Notes: generated by a model not told the origin, from the letters alone. DNA of 34,983 bases from Candidatus Bathyarchaeota archaeon (GCA_004376975.1 SOJA01000203.1:1-34983); one strand, 5' to 3'; shown: positions 9,179-17,758, numbered from the stretch's first letter. Program-made: numbers and translations.

Positions 9179-9196
9179 TTAACCCATAGTAGAGGT

Positions 9197-9228
9197 CTTG
9201 AAACGGCACTTCTAGCTCACGTTTCAAG
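9197..9228. repeat. Perfect 9-bp inverted repeat upstream of smc
   Basis: The arms CTTGAAACG (9197-9205) and CGTTTCAAG (9220-9228) are perfect inverted copies around a 14-base centre. On the minus strand it lies 72 bases after the stop of the HdrD-like gene and about 20 bases upstream of the smc TATA-like box. It could form a hairpin at the end of the HdrD-like transcript or be a two-half-site operator for smc. Confidence 0.6.
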
Positions 9229-9299
9229 AATCTAAAATAAGTTCGCTTTCACTGAATCAAGATGCGGTCGTCTGTTGTGGAAACATTTGTTGGTGGATG

Positions 9300-10409
9300 T
9301 TACAGAGCAAGTGAAAGTAGTTCTGCTATGTCCATAATTCTGATTTTCTCTTCAAAACCCGTGGTTTTTACAGCGTCTTCCAGAGTTAAGAGACAGAATG
9401 GACAAGCAGTGGCCAGTATTTCTGCACCAGATTCGACTGCATCCCTAACACGGATTTCTGCCAGGCGTTCCCCCGGAATGTCAATCCACATCCTTCCGCC
9501 GCCGCCTTCACAGCAGAGGCTTCTCTCTTTTGAACGGTCAAACTCCAGTAGTGTTACGCCAGGTATGCTTTCAAGAGCCTTTCTAGGTTCATCGTAGACG
9601 CCGTTTTGTTTACTTAGGAAGCACGGGTCGTGGTAAATGACTTTTTTGTTCACTTCCTTTGAAAATGTGAGTTTCCCGTTCTCTATTAGATTGACAAGTA
9701 TCTGCGTGTGATGCTGAACTTCGAAGCTTGTCTGTCCATATCGGTTCTTAAAGGCGTGGAAGGCATGTGGACAACTTGTAATCACCTGTTTTACATTGTA
9801 TTTGCTGAAGATCCTTAGGTTCTCCTCAACCAAAAACTCAAATAACCCCTTTTCACCTATCCCGTAAACTTCGCTTCCACAGCAGTTCTCTTCATCGCCG
9901 AGAATTCCAAAGCTTATTCCCGCCTTTTGGAAACATCTCACAAGACTTTTCGCAATTTCTTGCACTCTTGGGTCGTAAGCTGATGTACAACCAACGAAAT
10001 ACAGGGTTTCAGCGCCCTGTGAGATATGCTTGACATTTAAGTCATGAGTCCAATCGGACCTCTTGCTTCTTATCCTTCCCCACGGGTTTCCATTTTTAAA
10101 AACGCTTTCCAACGCATCTCGAATTGTAGGCGCAATCTGTCCTTCCTCAACGGCTATGCTTCGGATGTCTATTAAAAACTCGAAGGGATTTAATTCTTTT
10201 GGACATCGAACACTGCATGTCGAACAGGTTGTGCAGCTCCACAACTCGTCTTGGGAAGGTACAGTTAGGTTACCTGTGAAGGCGACTTCTCTCATGTACT
10301 TTCTAATGTTCAAGTTTGCTTTTCTGGAGACTGGGCAGCTTCCAGTACATATTCCGCACTGGATGCATTCCAGCAACTTATGTTTTTTAACAAGCTCCTG
10401 TGCATTCAT
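9300..10409 (-). CDS. HdrD-like iron-sulfur oxidoreductase (HdrC-HdrB fusion type)
   Basis: Soluble electron-transfer protein of the heterodisulfide reductase/GlcF family, 369 residues from the chosen ATG. The N-terminal part has two 4Fe-4S motifs (CIQCGICTGSCP and CTTCSTCSVRCP). Two CCG domains follow, which in HdrB carry non-cubane clusters for disulfide chemistry. The second is complete (HDPC, CCEGGGG, CPFC); the first has GC, CCG and then CPHA, so its last Cys is Ala. No membrane segments are visible, unlike membrane HdrDE or ETF:menaquinone reductases. The frame extends to 10484, but that would overlap the divergent hdrA, and the HdrC fold begins at NAQELVKKH. It presumably works with HdrA; the substrate is unknown. 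Confidence 0.85.
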   Translation of the reverse strand: MNAQELVKKHKLLECIQCGICTGSCPVSRKANLNIRKYMREVAFTGNLTVPSQDELWSCTTCSTCSVRCPKELNPFEFLIDIRSIAVEEGQIAPTIRDALESVFKNGNPWGRIRSKRSDWTHDLNVKHISQGAETLYFVGCTSAYDPRVQEIAKSLVRCFQKAGISFGILGDEENCCGSEVYGIGEKGLFEFLVEENLRIFSKYNVKQVITSCPHAFHAFKNRYGQTSFEVQHHTQILVNLIENGKLTFSKEVNKKVIYHDPCFLSKQNGVYDEPRKALESIPGVTLLEFDRSKERSLCCEGGGGRMWIDIPGERLAEIRVRDAVESGAEILATACPFCLLTLEDAVKTTGFEEKIRIMDIAELLSLAL

Positions 10410-10441
10410 TTCAAGGTCACGTTTGTCTAGAAAGGGAACAT

Positions 10442-10454
10442 AAGATTTTTTAAG
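10442..10454. promoter_or_regulatory. Divergent promoter between the HdrD-like gene and hdrA
   Basis: The 96-base gap between the two chosen starts contains GATTTTTTAAGCG, which reads as a TATA-like box in either direction. On the plus strand the expected start lies near 10475, about 30 bases before the hdrA ATG. On the minus strand it lies near 10422, about 13 bases before the HdrD-like ATG. A shared element would couple expression of the two partners. Confidence 0.4.
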
Positions 10455-10505
10455 CGTTTTCCTCGTATGAATCAAAAGAACCAAAGAAATTGGAGATCGC
10501 GGTTA

Positions 10506-12878
10506 ATGGAGAAAAATCTGTCAAGAGTCGGCATATTTGTTTGTGAGTGTGGCGGAAACATAGGAGATGTTGTAGATGTGAAGGCTGTTATTGAAGCTGC
10601 TAGAAGCTGGAAAGGGGTTATTGTAGCTAAATACCACAAATACTTATGTTCTAAACCAGCCCAAGAAATGATAATAGACGCAGTAAAAAAGAACAATTTA
10701 GATAGAGTTGTAATTGCCAGCTGCACACCAAGAATGCACCTCGTAACCTTTCAAAGTGTTCTGGAACGAGCAGGCTTGAATCCGTACATGCTTGATTTTG
10801 TCAATATAAGGGAACAGTGCTCATGGGTGCACGGTCCACAATCTTCTGCAGAAGCTACAAAAAAAGCCGTAACCCTAGTTAAAGGCGGTTATGAGCGGAG
10901 CCGAGAACTTGAACGTCTAGAAACCATAAGTGAAAAAGGCTCGAGAGAAATCCTAATTGTAGGCGGTGGAATAGCTGGGATAACTGCAGCTCTTGAACTT
11001 GGCTATCTAGGCTTTAAAGTTCATGTTGTAGAGAGGAAGCCGAGTATAGGAGGTAATATGGCAAAGCTAACGAAGGTTTTTCCAACCCTTGACTGTGCCC
11101 AATGCATACTTACTCCTAGAATGGCTGAAGTTGGAAGGAATCCACATGTAAACCTGCTTACTTACGCTGAGGTTCAAGAGGTCAATGGGCGTCCAGGCAA
11201 CTTCAACGTGAAGGTTTTCATGAAACCCAGAGGCGTAGACGTGGACAAGTGTAGAAGCTGCGGCGTATGCACGAAGGTGTGTCCAGTGACTGCATTGGAC
11301 GAGTTTAATGAAGGGTTGTCACTGAGAAAAGCGGTTTACATGGAATTTCCACAGGCTGTGCCATCTGCTTACGTGATAGATTTTAACTCCTGCACGAAAT
11401 GTGGAAAATGCGAGCAGCTCTGCCCATCCAAAGCCATAAACTTGGAAGACCAAGGAAAAACAATTGATTTGAATATAGGCGCTATTCTTATGGCTACAGG
11501 TTATGAGCTTTATGACGCTCGGAAGCTTGAGAACTATGGATATGGCGTTTACAAGGATGTCATAACCATGTTGGATTTAGAGAGGCTTGTTTCAGCTTCT
11601 GGCCCAACAGGTGGTTACGTGAAGAGGGCCGACGGCAGCGACGTGAAAAAAATGGCGGTAGTTCTCTGCGCAGGGTCAAGGGACAAAAATTACATTTCGT
11701 ATTGCAGCCGTATTTGCTGCATGTACGCTTTGAAGCAGGCTTTCTTGCTCAAGAAGATGCTTGGAATAGACATTCACATTTATTATACAGATATTAGGGC
11801 TACGGGCAAGGGTTATGAGGAGCTTTATTGGCGAGACCAAGAAGAAGGAGTTGTTTTTGTGCGGGGTAAAGTAGCTGAAATCTGGAAAAACAGAGAAGGC
11901 AAACTTGTTGTTTTGGCTGAAGACACATTGACTGGTAACGTGGCGGAACAAGAATTTGATTTGGTTGCTTTGGCAACACCTATGGTTCCACCTTCTGGGC
12001 TTGAGGAACTTGCTGGAAAAATGAGGCTTTCTTTGGGTGCAGATGGTTTTGTACAAGAGAAGCATCCGAAGCTTGATCCTGTTGACACACTGATTACAGG
12101 AGTTTTTGCCTGTGGTTGCGCCCTAAGCCCCAAGGATGTTCGTGACACGGTTTCAGATGCTTTAGGAGCTGCTTCCAAGGCTTCTCTGTTCCTGAAAAGT
12201 GAATACATCACTACAAGTCCTGAAAAAGCATACGTGGTCCCAGAGTTATGTGATGGCTGCGGCATATGCATTCAAACGTGTCCTTCAAACGCCATAACTA
12301 TCCAAGATGAAGAAGCTAAGATCAATCCTTTCATGTGTACTGGTTGCGGCGCATGCATACCCGTCTGTCCAAGAGAGGCTGTAGACTTTAAGAATTCAAC
12401 AACTAAGCAGATAATGGCACACTTAAAAGGAGTCCTGAGTGATAAAAAACCGGATGAAGTCAGAATAGTCGCCTTTGTTGAACAGAACGTTGGATATACA
12501 GGTATGGACTTTCTGGGGCTTGACCGCGTCAACTACCCAGAGAACATTCGAGTTGTGCCTGTTCCATCAACAGCCATCCTAGGCTTGAAACATCTGCTTT
12601 CCGCATTTGCTTTTGGAGTTGATGGTATACTAATAATTGAAGGACAGCAAGATGTGGATGAAAAGTTTACAAAAAAACGAATGATTGAAATGAAGCGTTC
12701 ACTAGCAGAGTTTGACATCAAAGGTATGCGAATCCGATACAGTTACATACCCTTACCAGTCTACAAAAAAGCTGCAGACCTGTTCACAAGGTTTACTGAA
12801 AGAATAAAGAAATTCGGACCTCTACCAGCTGAAAAACGCAACGCCATTAAACAGAAGATTAAGCCGAACAAAAAGTAA
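10506..12878 (+). CDS. hdrA: Heterodisulfide reductase subunit A-like flavoprotein with C-terminal MvhD-like domain
   Basis: FAD and iron-sulfur protein, the electron-bifurcating subunit in HdrABC complexes. From ATG 10506 (behind GGAGATC, spacing 7) it has 790 residues. The order is: HdrA N-terminal domain (GIFVCECGGNIG, SCTPRMH, NIREQCSWVH); FAD-binding GGGIAG near 155; CAQCILTP; two 4Fe-4S motifs near 249-260 and 296-307; CSRICCMYALKQA; then two more ferredoxin motifs (CDGCGICIQTCP, CTGCGACIPVCP). The tail from about residue 652 matches MvhD, the hydrogenase-linked [2Fe-2S] subunit, but lacks all its cysteines. The product is cytoplasmic. A frame start at 10467 is less likely because it lacks a binding site and overlaps the divergent promoter. 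Confidence 0.92.
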   Translation: MEKNLSRVGIFVCECGGNIGDVVDVKAVIEAARSWKGVIVAKYHKYLCSKPAQEMIIDAVKKNNLDRVVIASCTPRMHLVTFQSVLERAGLNPYMLDFVNIREQCSWVHGPQSSAEATKKAVTLVKGGYERSRELERLETISEKGSREILIVGGGIAGITAALELGYLGFKVHVVERKPSIGGNMAKLTKVFPTLDCAQCILTPRMAEVGRNPHVNLLTYAEVQEVNGRPGNFNVKVFMKPRGVDVDKCRSCGVCTKVCPVTALDEFNEGLSLRKAVYMEFPQAVPSAYVIDFNSCTKCGKCEQLCPSKAINLEDQGKTIDLNIGAILMATGYELYDARKLENYGYGVYKDVITMLDLERLVSASGPTGGYVKRADGSDVKKMAVVLCAGSRDKNYISYCSRICCMYALKQAFLLKKMLGIDIHIYYTDIRATGKGYEELYWRDQEEGVVFVRGKVAEIWKNREGKLVVLAEDTLTGNVAEQEFDLVALATPMVPPSGLEELAGKMRLSLGADGFVQEKHPKLDPVDTLITGVFACGCALSPKDVRDTVSDALGAASKASLFLKSEYITTSPEKAYVVPELCDGCGICIQTCPSNAITIQDEEAKINPFMCTGCGACIPVCPREAVDFKNSTTKQIMAHLKGVLSDKKPDEVRIVAFVEQNVGYTGMDFLGLDRVNYPENIRVVPVPSTAILGLKHLLSAFAFGVDGILIIEGQQDVDEKFTKKRMIEMKRSLAEFDIKGMRIRYSYIPLPVYKKAADLFTRFTERIKKFGPLPAEKRNAIKQKIKPNKK

Positions 12879-12914
12879 GCTGCTGAAATTGTTGTAAACA
12901 GGCATTTAGATTCC

Positions 12915-12924
12915 TTTATACTTT
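12915..12924 (+). promoter_or_regulatory. Probable promoter of etfB-etfA-acyl-CoA dehydrogenase
   Basis: In the 157-base gap after hdrA, CTTTATACTTTT is a good TATA-like match. The expected start is near 12943, which leaves a leader of roughly 90 bases before the etfB TTG, or coincides with an ATG at 12944 that opens a 33-codon frame overlapping the etfB start. Confidence 0.45.
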
Positions 12925-13035
12925 TCATCATTGAAACTGAAAGATGAAGTCAGCAAAGATTATATGGAATCAAGTGAAAATACACGAAAAAGCGATAATG
13001 CTGAACGGAAATCTTGCGTTTGAGAGGCGAAGAGT

Positions 13036-13824
13036 TTGGATATAATTGTTTGTGTGAAGCATGTTCCAGAAACAGCGGAAGCGGAGATAAAAATTGATGA
13101 TACAGGTAAGGCTATAGAACTAACTGGGCTTGTCTTTGACATTAATGAATGTGACGACTACGCGTTAGAAGAAGCAGTTCGTATTAAGGAGAAAAATGGA
13201 GGCACAGTCACAGCAATAACTGTGGGTTCTGAGGATGCCGACAGTACATTGAGAAAGTGCTTGGCTAGGGGTGCAGATAAATCTATAAGATTGACGGATG
13301 CGAAGTTTGAAGGTTCTGATGGTTATGCTATTGCAAGAATTTTGCACAGTGTGATCAGGAGTTTACCTTTTGACTTGATATTAACTGGGGCTCTGGCTGG
13401 TGATGACGGCTACACGGTGGTTGGACCTGTGCTTGCGGAAATGCTTGGAATTTCGTATGCTACGATGGTTAAGAAAGTTGAGTTAGGCGATGGTGTTGTC
13501 AAGGTTAATCGTGAATTGGAGGGAGGATTGGAAGAAATAGTTGAGTTGGAATTGCCTGCTGTTCTCACTGTTCAGACAGGAATAAATGAGCCAAGATATG
13601 TCTCCATCTTGGGCATTAGAAAAGCCATGAAGAAGGAGATAAAGGTTCAGGCCTTGGCTGACATAGGCTTAAGCGAAGACGATGTTGGTGAAGCAGGTTC
13701 TTGGATAAAGATGGGGAAGATGTTTATGCCTCCAGTGGAGAAACAGGCAGAATTCATTAAGGGAACTCCAGAAGAGGTTGCAGCCAAAATTGTTGAGATT
13801 ATCAAATCAAGGGGGCTGATATAA
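13036..13824 (+). CDS. etfB: Electron transfer flavoprotein beta subunit
   Basis: Partner of EtfA in the ETF heterodimer, which accepts electrons from acyl-CoA dehydrogenases. It is 262 residues, normal for the family. Visible marks are DIIVCVKHVPET at the N-terminus, INECDDYALEEAVRIKE, CLARGADKSIRL, and LTGALAGDDGYTVVGPVLAEMLG. The last matches the nucleotide-binding loop that often reads DGDTAQVGP, so this copy is divergent there. Whether it binds AMP or a second, bifurcating FAD cannot be read with certainty. The start is TTG at 13036 with a GAGAGGCG upstream; no ATG suits. Its TAA directly abuts the etfA ATG. Confidence 0.93.
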   Translation: MDIIVCVKHVPETAEAEIKIDDTGKAIELTGLVFDINECDDYALEEAVRIKEKNGGTVTAITVGSEDADSTLRKCLARGADKSIRLTDAKFEGSDGYAIARILHSVIRSLPFDLILTGALAGDDGYTVVGPVLAEMLGISYATMVKKVELGDGVVKVNRELEGGLEEIVELELPAVLTVQTGINEPRYVSILGIRKAMKKEIKVQALADIGLSEDDVGEAGSWIKMGKMFMPPVEKQAEFIKGTPEEVAAKIVEIIKSRGLI

Positions 13825-14808
13825 ATGAGGGAAATATTTGTTCTGGCAGAGCATAGACAGGGGCAAATCAGAGACATAACGTTTGAAATGTTAACAAAGG
13901 GAAGGGAGCTTGCTGAGAAAACAAACGCTGATTTGACAGCGGTTTTGCTGGGCAAAGAAGTCAAAGAACAAGCTAAAGCTCTTTCAGAATATGCAAAGAA
14001 GGTTCTGCTAGTTGAAGATACAAGATTAGAGAACTTTAACTCCGAAGCTTACAAGAAAGTGCTGTCAAACCTAATTGGCGAACGTAAGCCACTACTAATG
14101 ATGATAGGGCATACAGCCTTTGGTGTGGATTTAGCTCCAGGCCTTGCAGCCTCTCTGAAACTGCCCCTTGCAACAGACTGCATAGACATAGGGTTTGAAA
14201 GTGAAACGCTGTTCATAACCAGACAAATGTACGGGGGCAAAGTGAATGTTAGGGCAACAGTCCGCAAAGCTGAAGGCTACGTTGTTACTGTCCGTCAAGC
14301 AGCCTTTGAAGTTCAAAAGCCAGCTTTGAATGGCGAAATAATTGAAAGTCCTTTTTCATTTACGGAGGAGATAACCAAGAAACGTTTTGTTAAATATGTT
14401 TTGCCTCCTCCAGGTGGAGTTGACATAACAGCTGCAGACGTGCTGGTTGGTGTTGGACGCGGCATAAAGGACGAAAGTAACCTGCCTACTGCAGAGGATT
14501 TGGCGAAGAGTCTTGGAGGAGTGCTTGCCTGTTCACGTCCAATTGTGGACAAAGGATGGCTCCCAAGCAATCGTCAAATAGGTTCCTCCGGAAAAACCGT
14601 AAAACCGAAACTCTACATTGCTCTTGGAATAAGCGGAGCCTTTCAACATGTTCTCGGAATGAAAAATTCAGAATTGATAATAGCCGTAAACAAAGACTCC
14701 AAAGCTCCTATCTTCAGCTTCGCTGACTATGGTGTTATCGAAGATCTGTTCAAAATAGTGCCTTTAGTGAAAGATAAAATATATGAGTTAAAAGGACAAA
14801 AAGCATAG
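13825..14808 (+). CDS. etfA: Electron transfer flavoprotein alpha subunit
   Basis: FAD-binding half of ETF, 327 residues. The N-terminal domain (REIFVLAEHRQGQIRDITFEM) resembles EtfB. The C-terminal FAD domain has VGVGRGIKDESNLPTAEDLA, SRPIVDKGWLPSNRQIGSSGKTVKPKLYIALGISGA in pieces, and the ending INKDSKAPIFSFADYGVIED. All hallmark positions for FAD are present. There is no inserted ferredoxin domain. It starts on the base after the etfB stop and ends in TAG 26 bases before the acyl-CoA dehydrogenase, so the three genes form one unit. Confidence 0.95.
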   Translation: MREIFVLAEHRQGQIRDITFEMLTKGRELAEKTNADLTAVLLGKEVKEQAKALSEYAKKVLLVEDTRLENFNSEAYKKVLSNLIGERKPLLMMIGHTAFGVDLAPGLAASLKLPLATDCIDIGFESETLFITRQMYGGKVNVRATVRKAEGYVVTVRQAAFEVQKPALNGEIIESPFSFTEEITKKRFVKYVLPPPGGVDITAADVLVGVGRGIKDESNLPTAEDLAKSLGGVLACSRPIVDKGWLPSNRQIGSSGKTVKPKLYIALGISGAFQHVLGMKNSELIIAVNKDSKAPIFSFADYGVIEDLFKIVPLVKDKIYELKGQKA

Positions 14809-14834
14809 TTCTAATTGGAAAGGAGAAAGTAGGA

Positions 14835-15989
14835 ATGCATTTTGAATTAAATGAGGAACAGAAGGAAATCAAAAAAGCTGTTAGAGGGTTCTGTGAAAAG
14901 GAGTTTACACCAGAACTGGCCTTGGAGCTTGATGAAAAAGAAGAATTTCCCATGGAACTCTACAAAAAAGCAGCCAAACTAGGGTTCACAAGCTTGAGGG
15001 TTCCCGAAGAGTATGATGGCCAAGGATACGGCCTCCTAGAAGATTCTATAGCAGTCGAGGAAATGTGCAGGACAGACCCGGGACTTGGAGCTGCAATGTC
15101 GCTTGGAATCCTGATGGTTCCAGACATCCTGTTAAAACATGGAACCGAAGAACAGAAGAAAAAGTATATCCCTCCGTTGGCCAGAGGCGACGCAATTTGT
15201 GCTGCAGCCGTCACGGAGCCTGAACATGGAAGCGACATAAGACGTATGGACACAAAAGCCGTGAAAAGCGGAAATGAATGGATTATTAACGGCGATAAAC
15301 AATTCATAACGAACGCCCCGATAGCTGACACGTTCATAGTACTTTGCCAAACAGATCTGAAGATTGTGCCTTCGCACAGGGGTCAAAGCACATTCTTGAT
15401 TGAGAAAGGCATACCGGGATTTGAAGCTACACAACTCCATGGTAAGATGGGCATCAGACCGTGCGTTACAGGTGCCCTCTCACTAAGCGATGTCATAGTA
15501 CCTGAAAACAACTTGGTAGGCGAACTTGGCAAGGGCTTCTATTACACTCTTGAACTTTTCGACGGTACAAGAATTACCGTTGCTGCCCAAGCTGTGGGCA
15601 TGGCCCAGGGAGCCTTTGAACGTGCATTCCAATACGCTAAAACCAGAAAACAATTCGGCTCACCAATCATCAAGTTCCAAGGAGTATCCTTCAAACTGGC
15701 TGAGATGGCAATCAAAATCGAAGCTGCAAGAATGTTAACTTATAAGGCGGCTTGGTTGTATGACCAAGGAAAATTCGTCTCAACGGCAACTTCTATGGCA
15801 AAAGCCTTTGCAGGCAGAGTTGCAATGGAAGTAACAGACGATGCAATACAAATTTATGGTGGATACGGCTATCTAGCAGATTACCATGTTGAACGCTTCC
15901 ACCGCTGTGCAAAAATAACAGAGATATATGAGGGAACAACTGAAATCCAGAAACTGGTAATAATAAACCAGTTAATGAAAGGAATGTGA
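14835..15989 (+). CDS. Acyl-CoA dehydrogenase
   Basis: FAD enzyme introducing the alpha-beta double bond in an acyl-CoA and passing electrons to ETF; 384 residues. Visible marks are the N-terminal helical domain (LNEEQKEIKKAVRGFCEKEF), the middle flavin-contact region (AAVTEPEHGSDI, NGDKQFITNA), KTRKQFGSPIIKFQG, QIYGGYGYLADYHVERFHRCAK, and the C-terminal IYEGTTEIQKLVI. That last stretch carries the Glu used as catalytic base in short/medium-chain members. Chain length of the substrate cannot be told. It may run either oxidatively or as an enoyl-CoA reductase if the ETF bifurcates. ATG follows GGAGAAAG. Confidence 0.95.
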   Translation: MHFELNEEQKEIKKAVRGFCEKEFTPELALELDEKEEFPMELYKKAAKLGFTSLRVPEEYDGQGYGLLEDSIAVEEMCRTDPGLGAAMSLGILMVPDILLKHGTEEQKKKYIPPLARGDAICAAAVTEPEHGSDIRRMDTKAVKSGNEWIINGDKQFITNAPIADTFIVLCQTDLKIVPSHRGQSTFLIEKGIPGFEATQLHGKMGIRPCVTGALSLSDVIVPENNLVGELGKGFYYTLELFDGTRITVAAQAVGMAQGAFERAFQYAKTRKQFGSPIIKFQGVSFKLAEMAIKIEAARMLTYKAAWLYDQGKFVSTATSMAKAFAGRVAMEVTDDAIQIYGGYGYLADYHVERFHRCAKITEIYEGTTEIQKLVIINQLMKGM

Positions 15990-16105
15990 CAACGCCTTTT
16001 AGCGCGCGCTATTCAATGCCAATTCTCTTCTCGACAACTATGAGTGCTTCCGATCCACACATGAAATGTATCATGGGTTCTGGTACACTCCTGATAATTA
16101 AACAT

Positions 16106-17758
16106 CTACAATAGCCCTCTATAGTATGACTTGTAAAGATCAGAGTTTTTTACCTCTTTTATCATATGCCTGAATTCAGCAACGTCCCTTGCCTTTTTCT
16201 TTTCCTCTTTCTTCAATTTTCCTTCTAGCTTTGTTTCTTTAACTCTGTTTTCCTTCAGTATGGCATCCCTGTAGATTTCTGGAAAAACATTGTAAGTGCA
16301 GAACGGTATAACCCTCCCATCTGGTGAGCCGTAGTGAATGCAACACCTTTGAACCCTGTTTATGTCATAGTTATAAGGATCCATGAAATGCATCATGCCA
16401 AAGAACAAGAAGTATTGGTGGAACTCGCCCAGAGTAGAGTAATTACCTTTTTCTACTATCTCATCGAGCATGTTAGAAATCCTAATGCCATTCGGCAATT
16501 CATCTTTAACTATATACTTGTGTATCTTCTTAACTAAAGACTTCCTCCGATCTCTTGTCTGTATCATTTTCGGCACTAGGCTTAAAGCAAAACTCGCCTT
16601 ATGTAAAATGTTTTTATCAACTTTGTGTAAATCTTCTAAGAATTTGTCAGCATCAATGAAATCAGTGATTGGATATAGCTTATCACCATCTACGTATGCG
16701 TATGAAGCTACACCACATTTCTCATTATTGTAAAAGTGAACATGATTCTCCTTTCCGCCACCAATGATGTCAGCAAGTACATCTACAGCTGGAATGGAAA
16801 ACCAATCAGCAGTCTTCAAACCAAAAACTTTCAACTCGTCTATAACATCCGATTGAGTAACTCTGAGTTTTTCTCTCTCTTTAGGAGTATTACCAACGAT
16901 TGAAATCGGTTGGAAATTAACACCTTTTACCCCCTTATCAGTATGCATAGCTGCAAACTTCACTATCTTCTGCACCTCTTTCAGATTGTCTTTGAAAACC
17001 GTAGGCACCAGAACTGTGCTGTTAATTCCAGCTTTTGAGTAAACTTCCAAGGCAAAAGGGGTTTCGTAATGATTCTTGAAATTAATTTTAGGATCTATTC
17101 CATCAAAAGAAGTGTATATTGTGTTCAACCCTGCTTCTTTCCATTTTCTAACTTCCTTTACTGCAGCCTTAGGATCCAAGTAATACTTTATCCCTGGTTC
17201 TACAGAGTTTATGTTAAGCTGAACGTGAGGTGAACCCATATCCTTGCATAACTTTATCACTTCAGGCAGATCTTCCCTTAAAGTAGGCTCTCCACCAGTG
17301 AGTTGAATCGGCGGCGCATACCCGTTAACCCTTGTCGCCACTTCAATCATCTTCCCAATCTCTTCAATCGTTGGTTCGTAAACAAAACCAACCCTCTCAG
17401 CATAAAAGAAGCAATACCAGCATCTTAGATTACATCTGTTGGTTAGGACTATGTTCAGCAACGCCGTAGAATTCTTATGTTGATCACAAAGACCGCAACT
17501 TAAAACATCTTTTTTATGCTCGATAGTTGTGTTTAATCGTACTCGTTTATGTGTCTGGAATTTTTTCACTCTGTTCCAATACTCTAAACTGCCAATTCTT
17601 TCTTTTGTTCCATTATCCTTGTGCAGATAAACTACGTCACCTTCAAGGACGTATTTTGCCCTTATCGGTGTTGGTATCTTCTTGGTATCATCTACGCTTA
17701 GAGTCTCTTCCAGAACCTTTATCTCATCAAACTCAGGGGACTCTTGAAGTTTCGACAT
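16106..17758 (-). CDS. Radical SAM protein, tetraether lipid synthase (Tes)-like
   Basis: Radical SAM enzyme of 550 residues with CxxxCxxC at C109, C113 and C116 (RCNLRCWYC) and GGEP at 145-148. The preceding CGLCDQHKN (C88, C91) and the C-terminal HFMDPYNYDINRVQRCCIHYGSPDGRVIPFC resemble, from memory, archaeal tetraether synthases of the MJ0619 type, which join archaeol chains in the membrane lipid. Family members usually begin with a rubredoxin-like CPxC...CPxHG site. Here the equivalent region (about 22-65, ending LEYWNRVKKF) has no Cys, so it may be a divergent paralogue with another lipid substrate. It stands alone, with its own promoter. ATG follows AGGAAG. Confidence 0.6.
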   Translation of the reverse strand: MSKLQESPEFDEIKVLEETLSVDDTKKIPTPIRAKYVLEGDVVYLHKDNGTKERIGSLEYWNRVKKFQTHKRVRLNTTIEHKKDVLSCGLCDQHKNSTALLNIVLTNRCNLRCWYCFFYAERVGFVYEPTIEEIGKMIEVATRVNGYAPPIQLTGGEPTLREDLPEVIKLCKDMGSPHVQLNINSVEPGIKYYLDPKAAVKEVRKWKEAGLNTIYTSFDGIDPKINFKNHYETPFALEVYSKAGINSTVLVPTVFKDNLKEVQKIVKFAAMHTDKGVKGVNFQPISIVGNTPKEREKLRVTQSDVIDELKVFGLKTADWFSIPAVDVLADIIGGGKENHVHFYNNEKCGVASYAYVDGDKLYPITDFIDADKFLEDLHKVDKNILHKASFALSLVPKMIQTRDRRKSLVKKIHKYIVKDELPNGIRISNMLDEIVEKGNYSTLGEFHQYFLFFGMMHFMDPYNYDINRVQRCCIHYGSPDGRVIPFCTYNVFPEIYRDAILKENRVKETKLEGKLKKEEKKKARDVAEFRHMIKEVKNSDLYKSYYRGLL

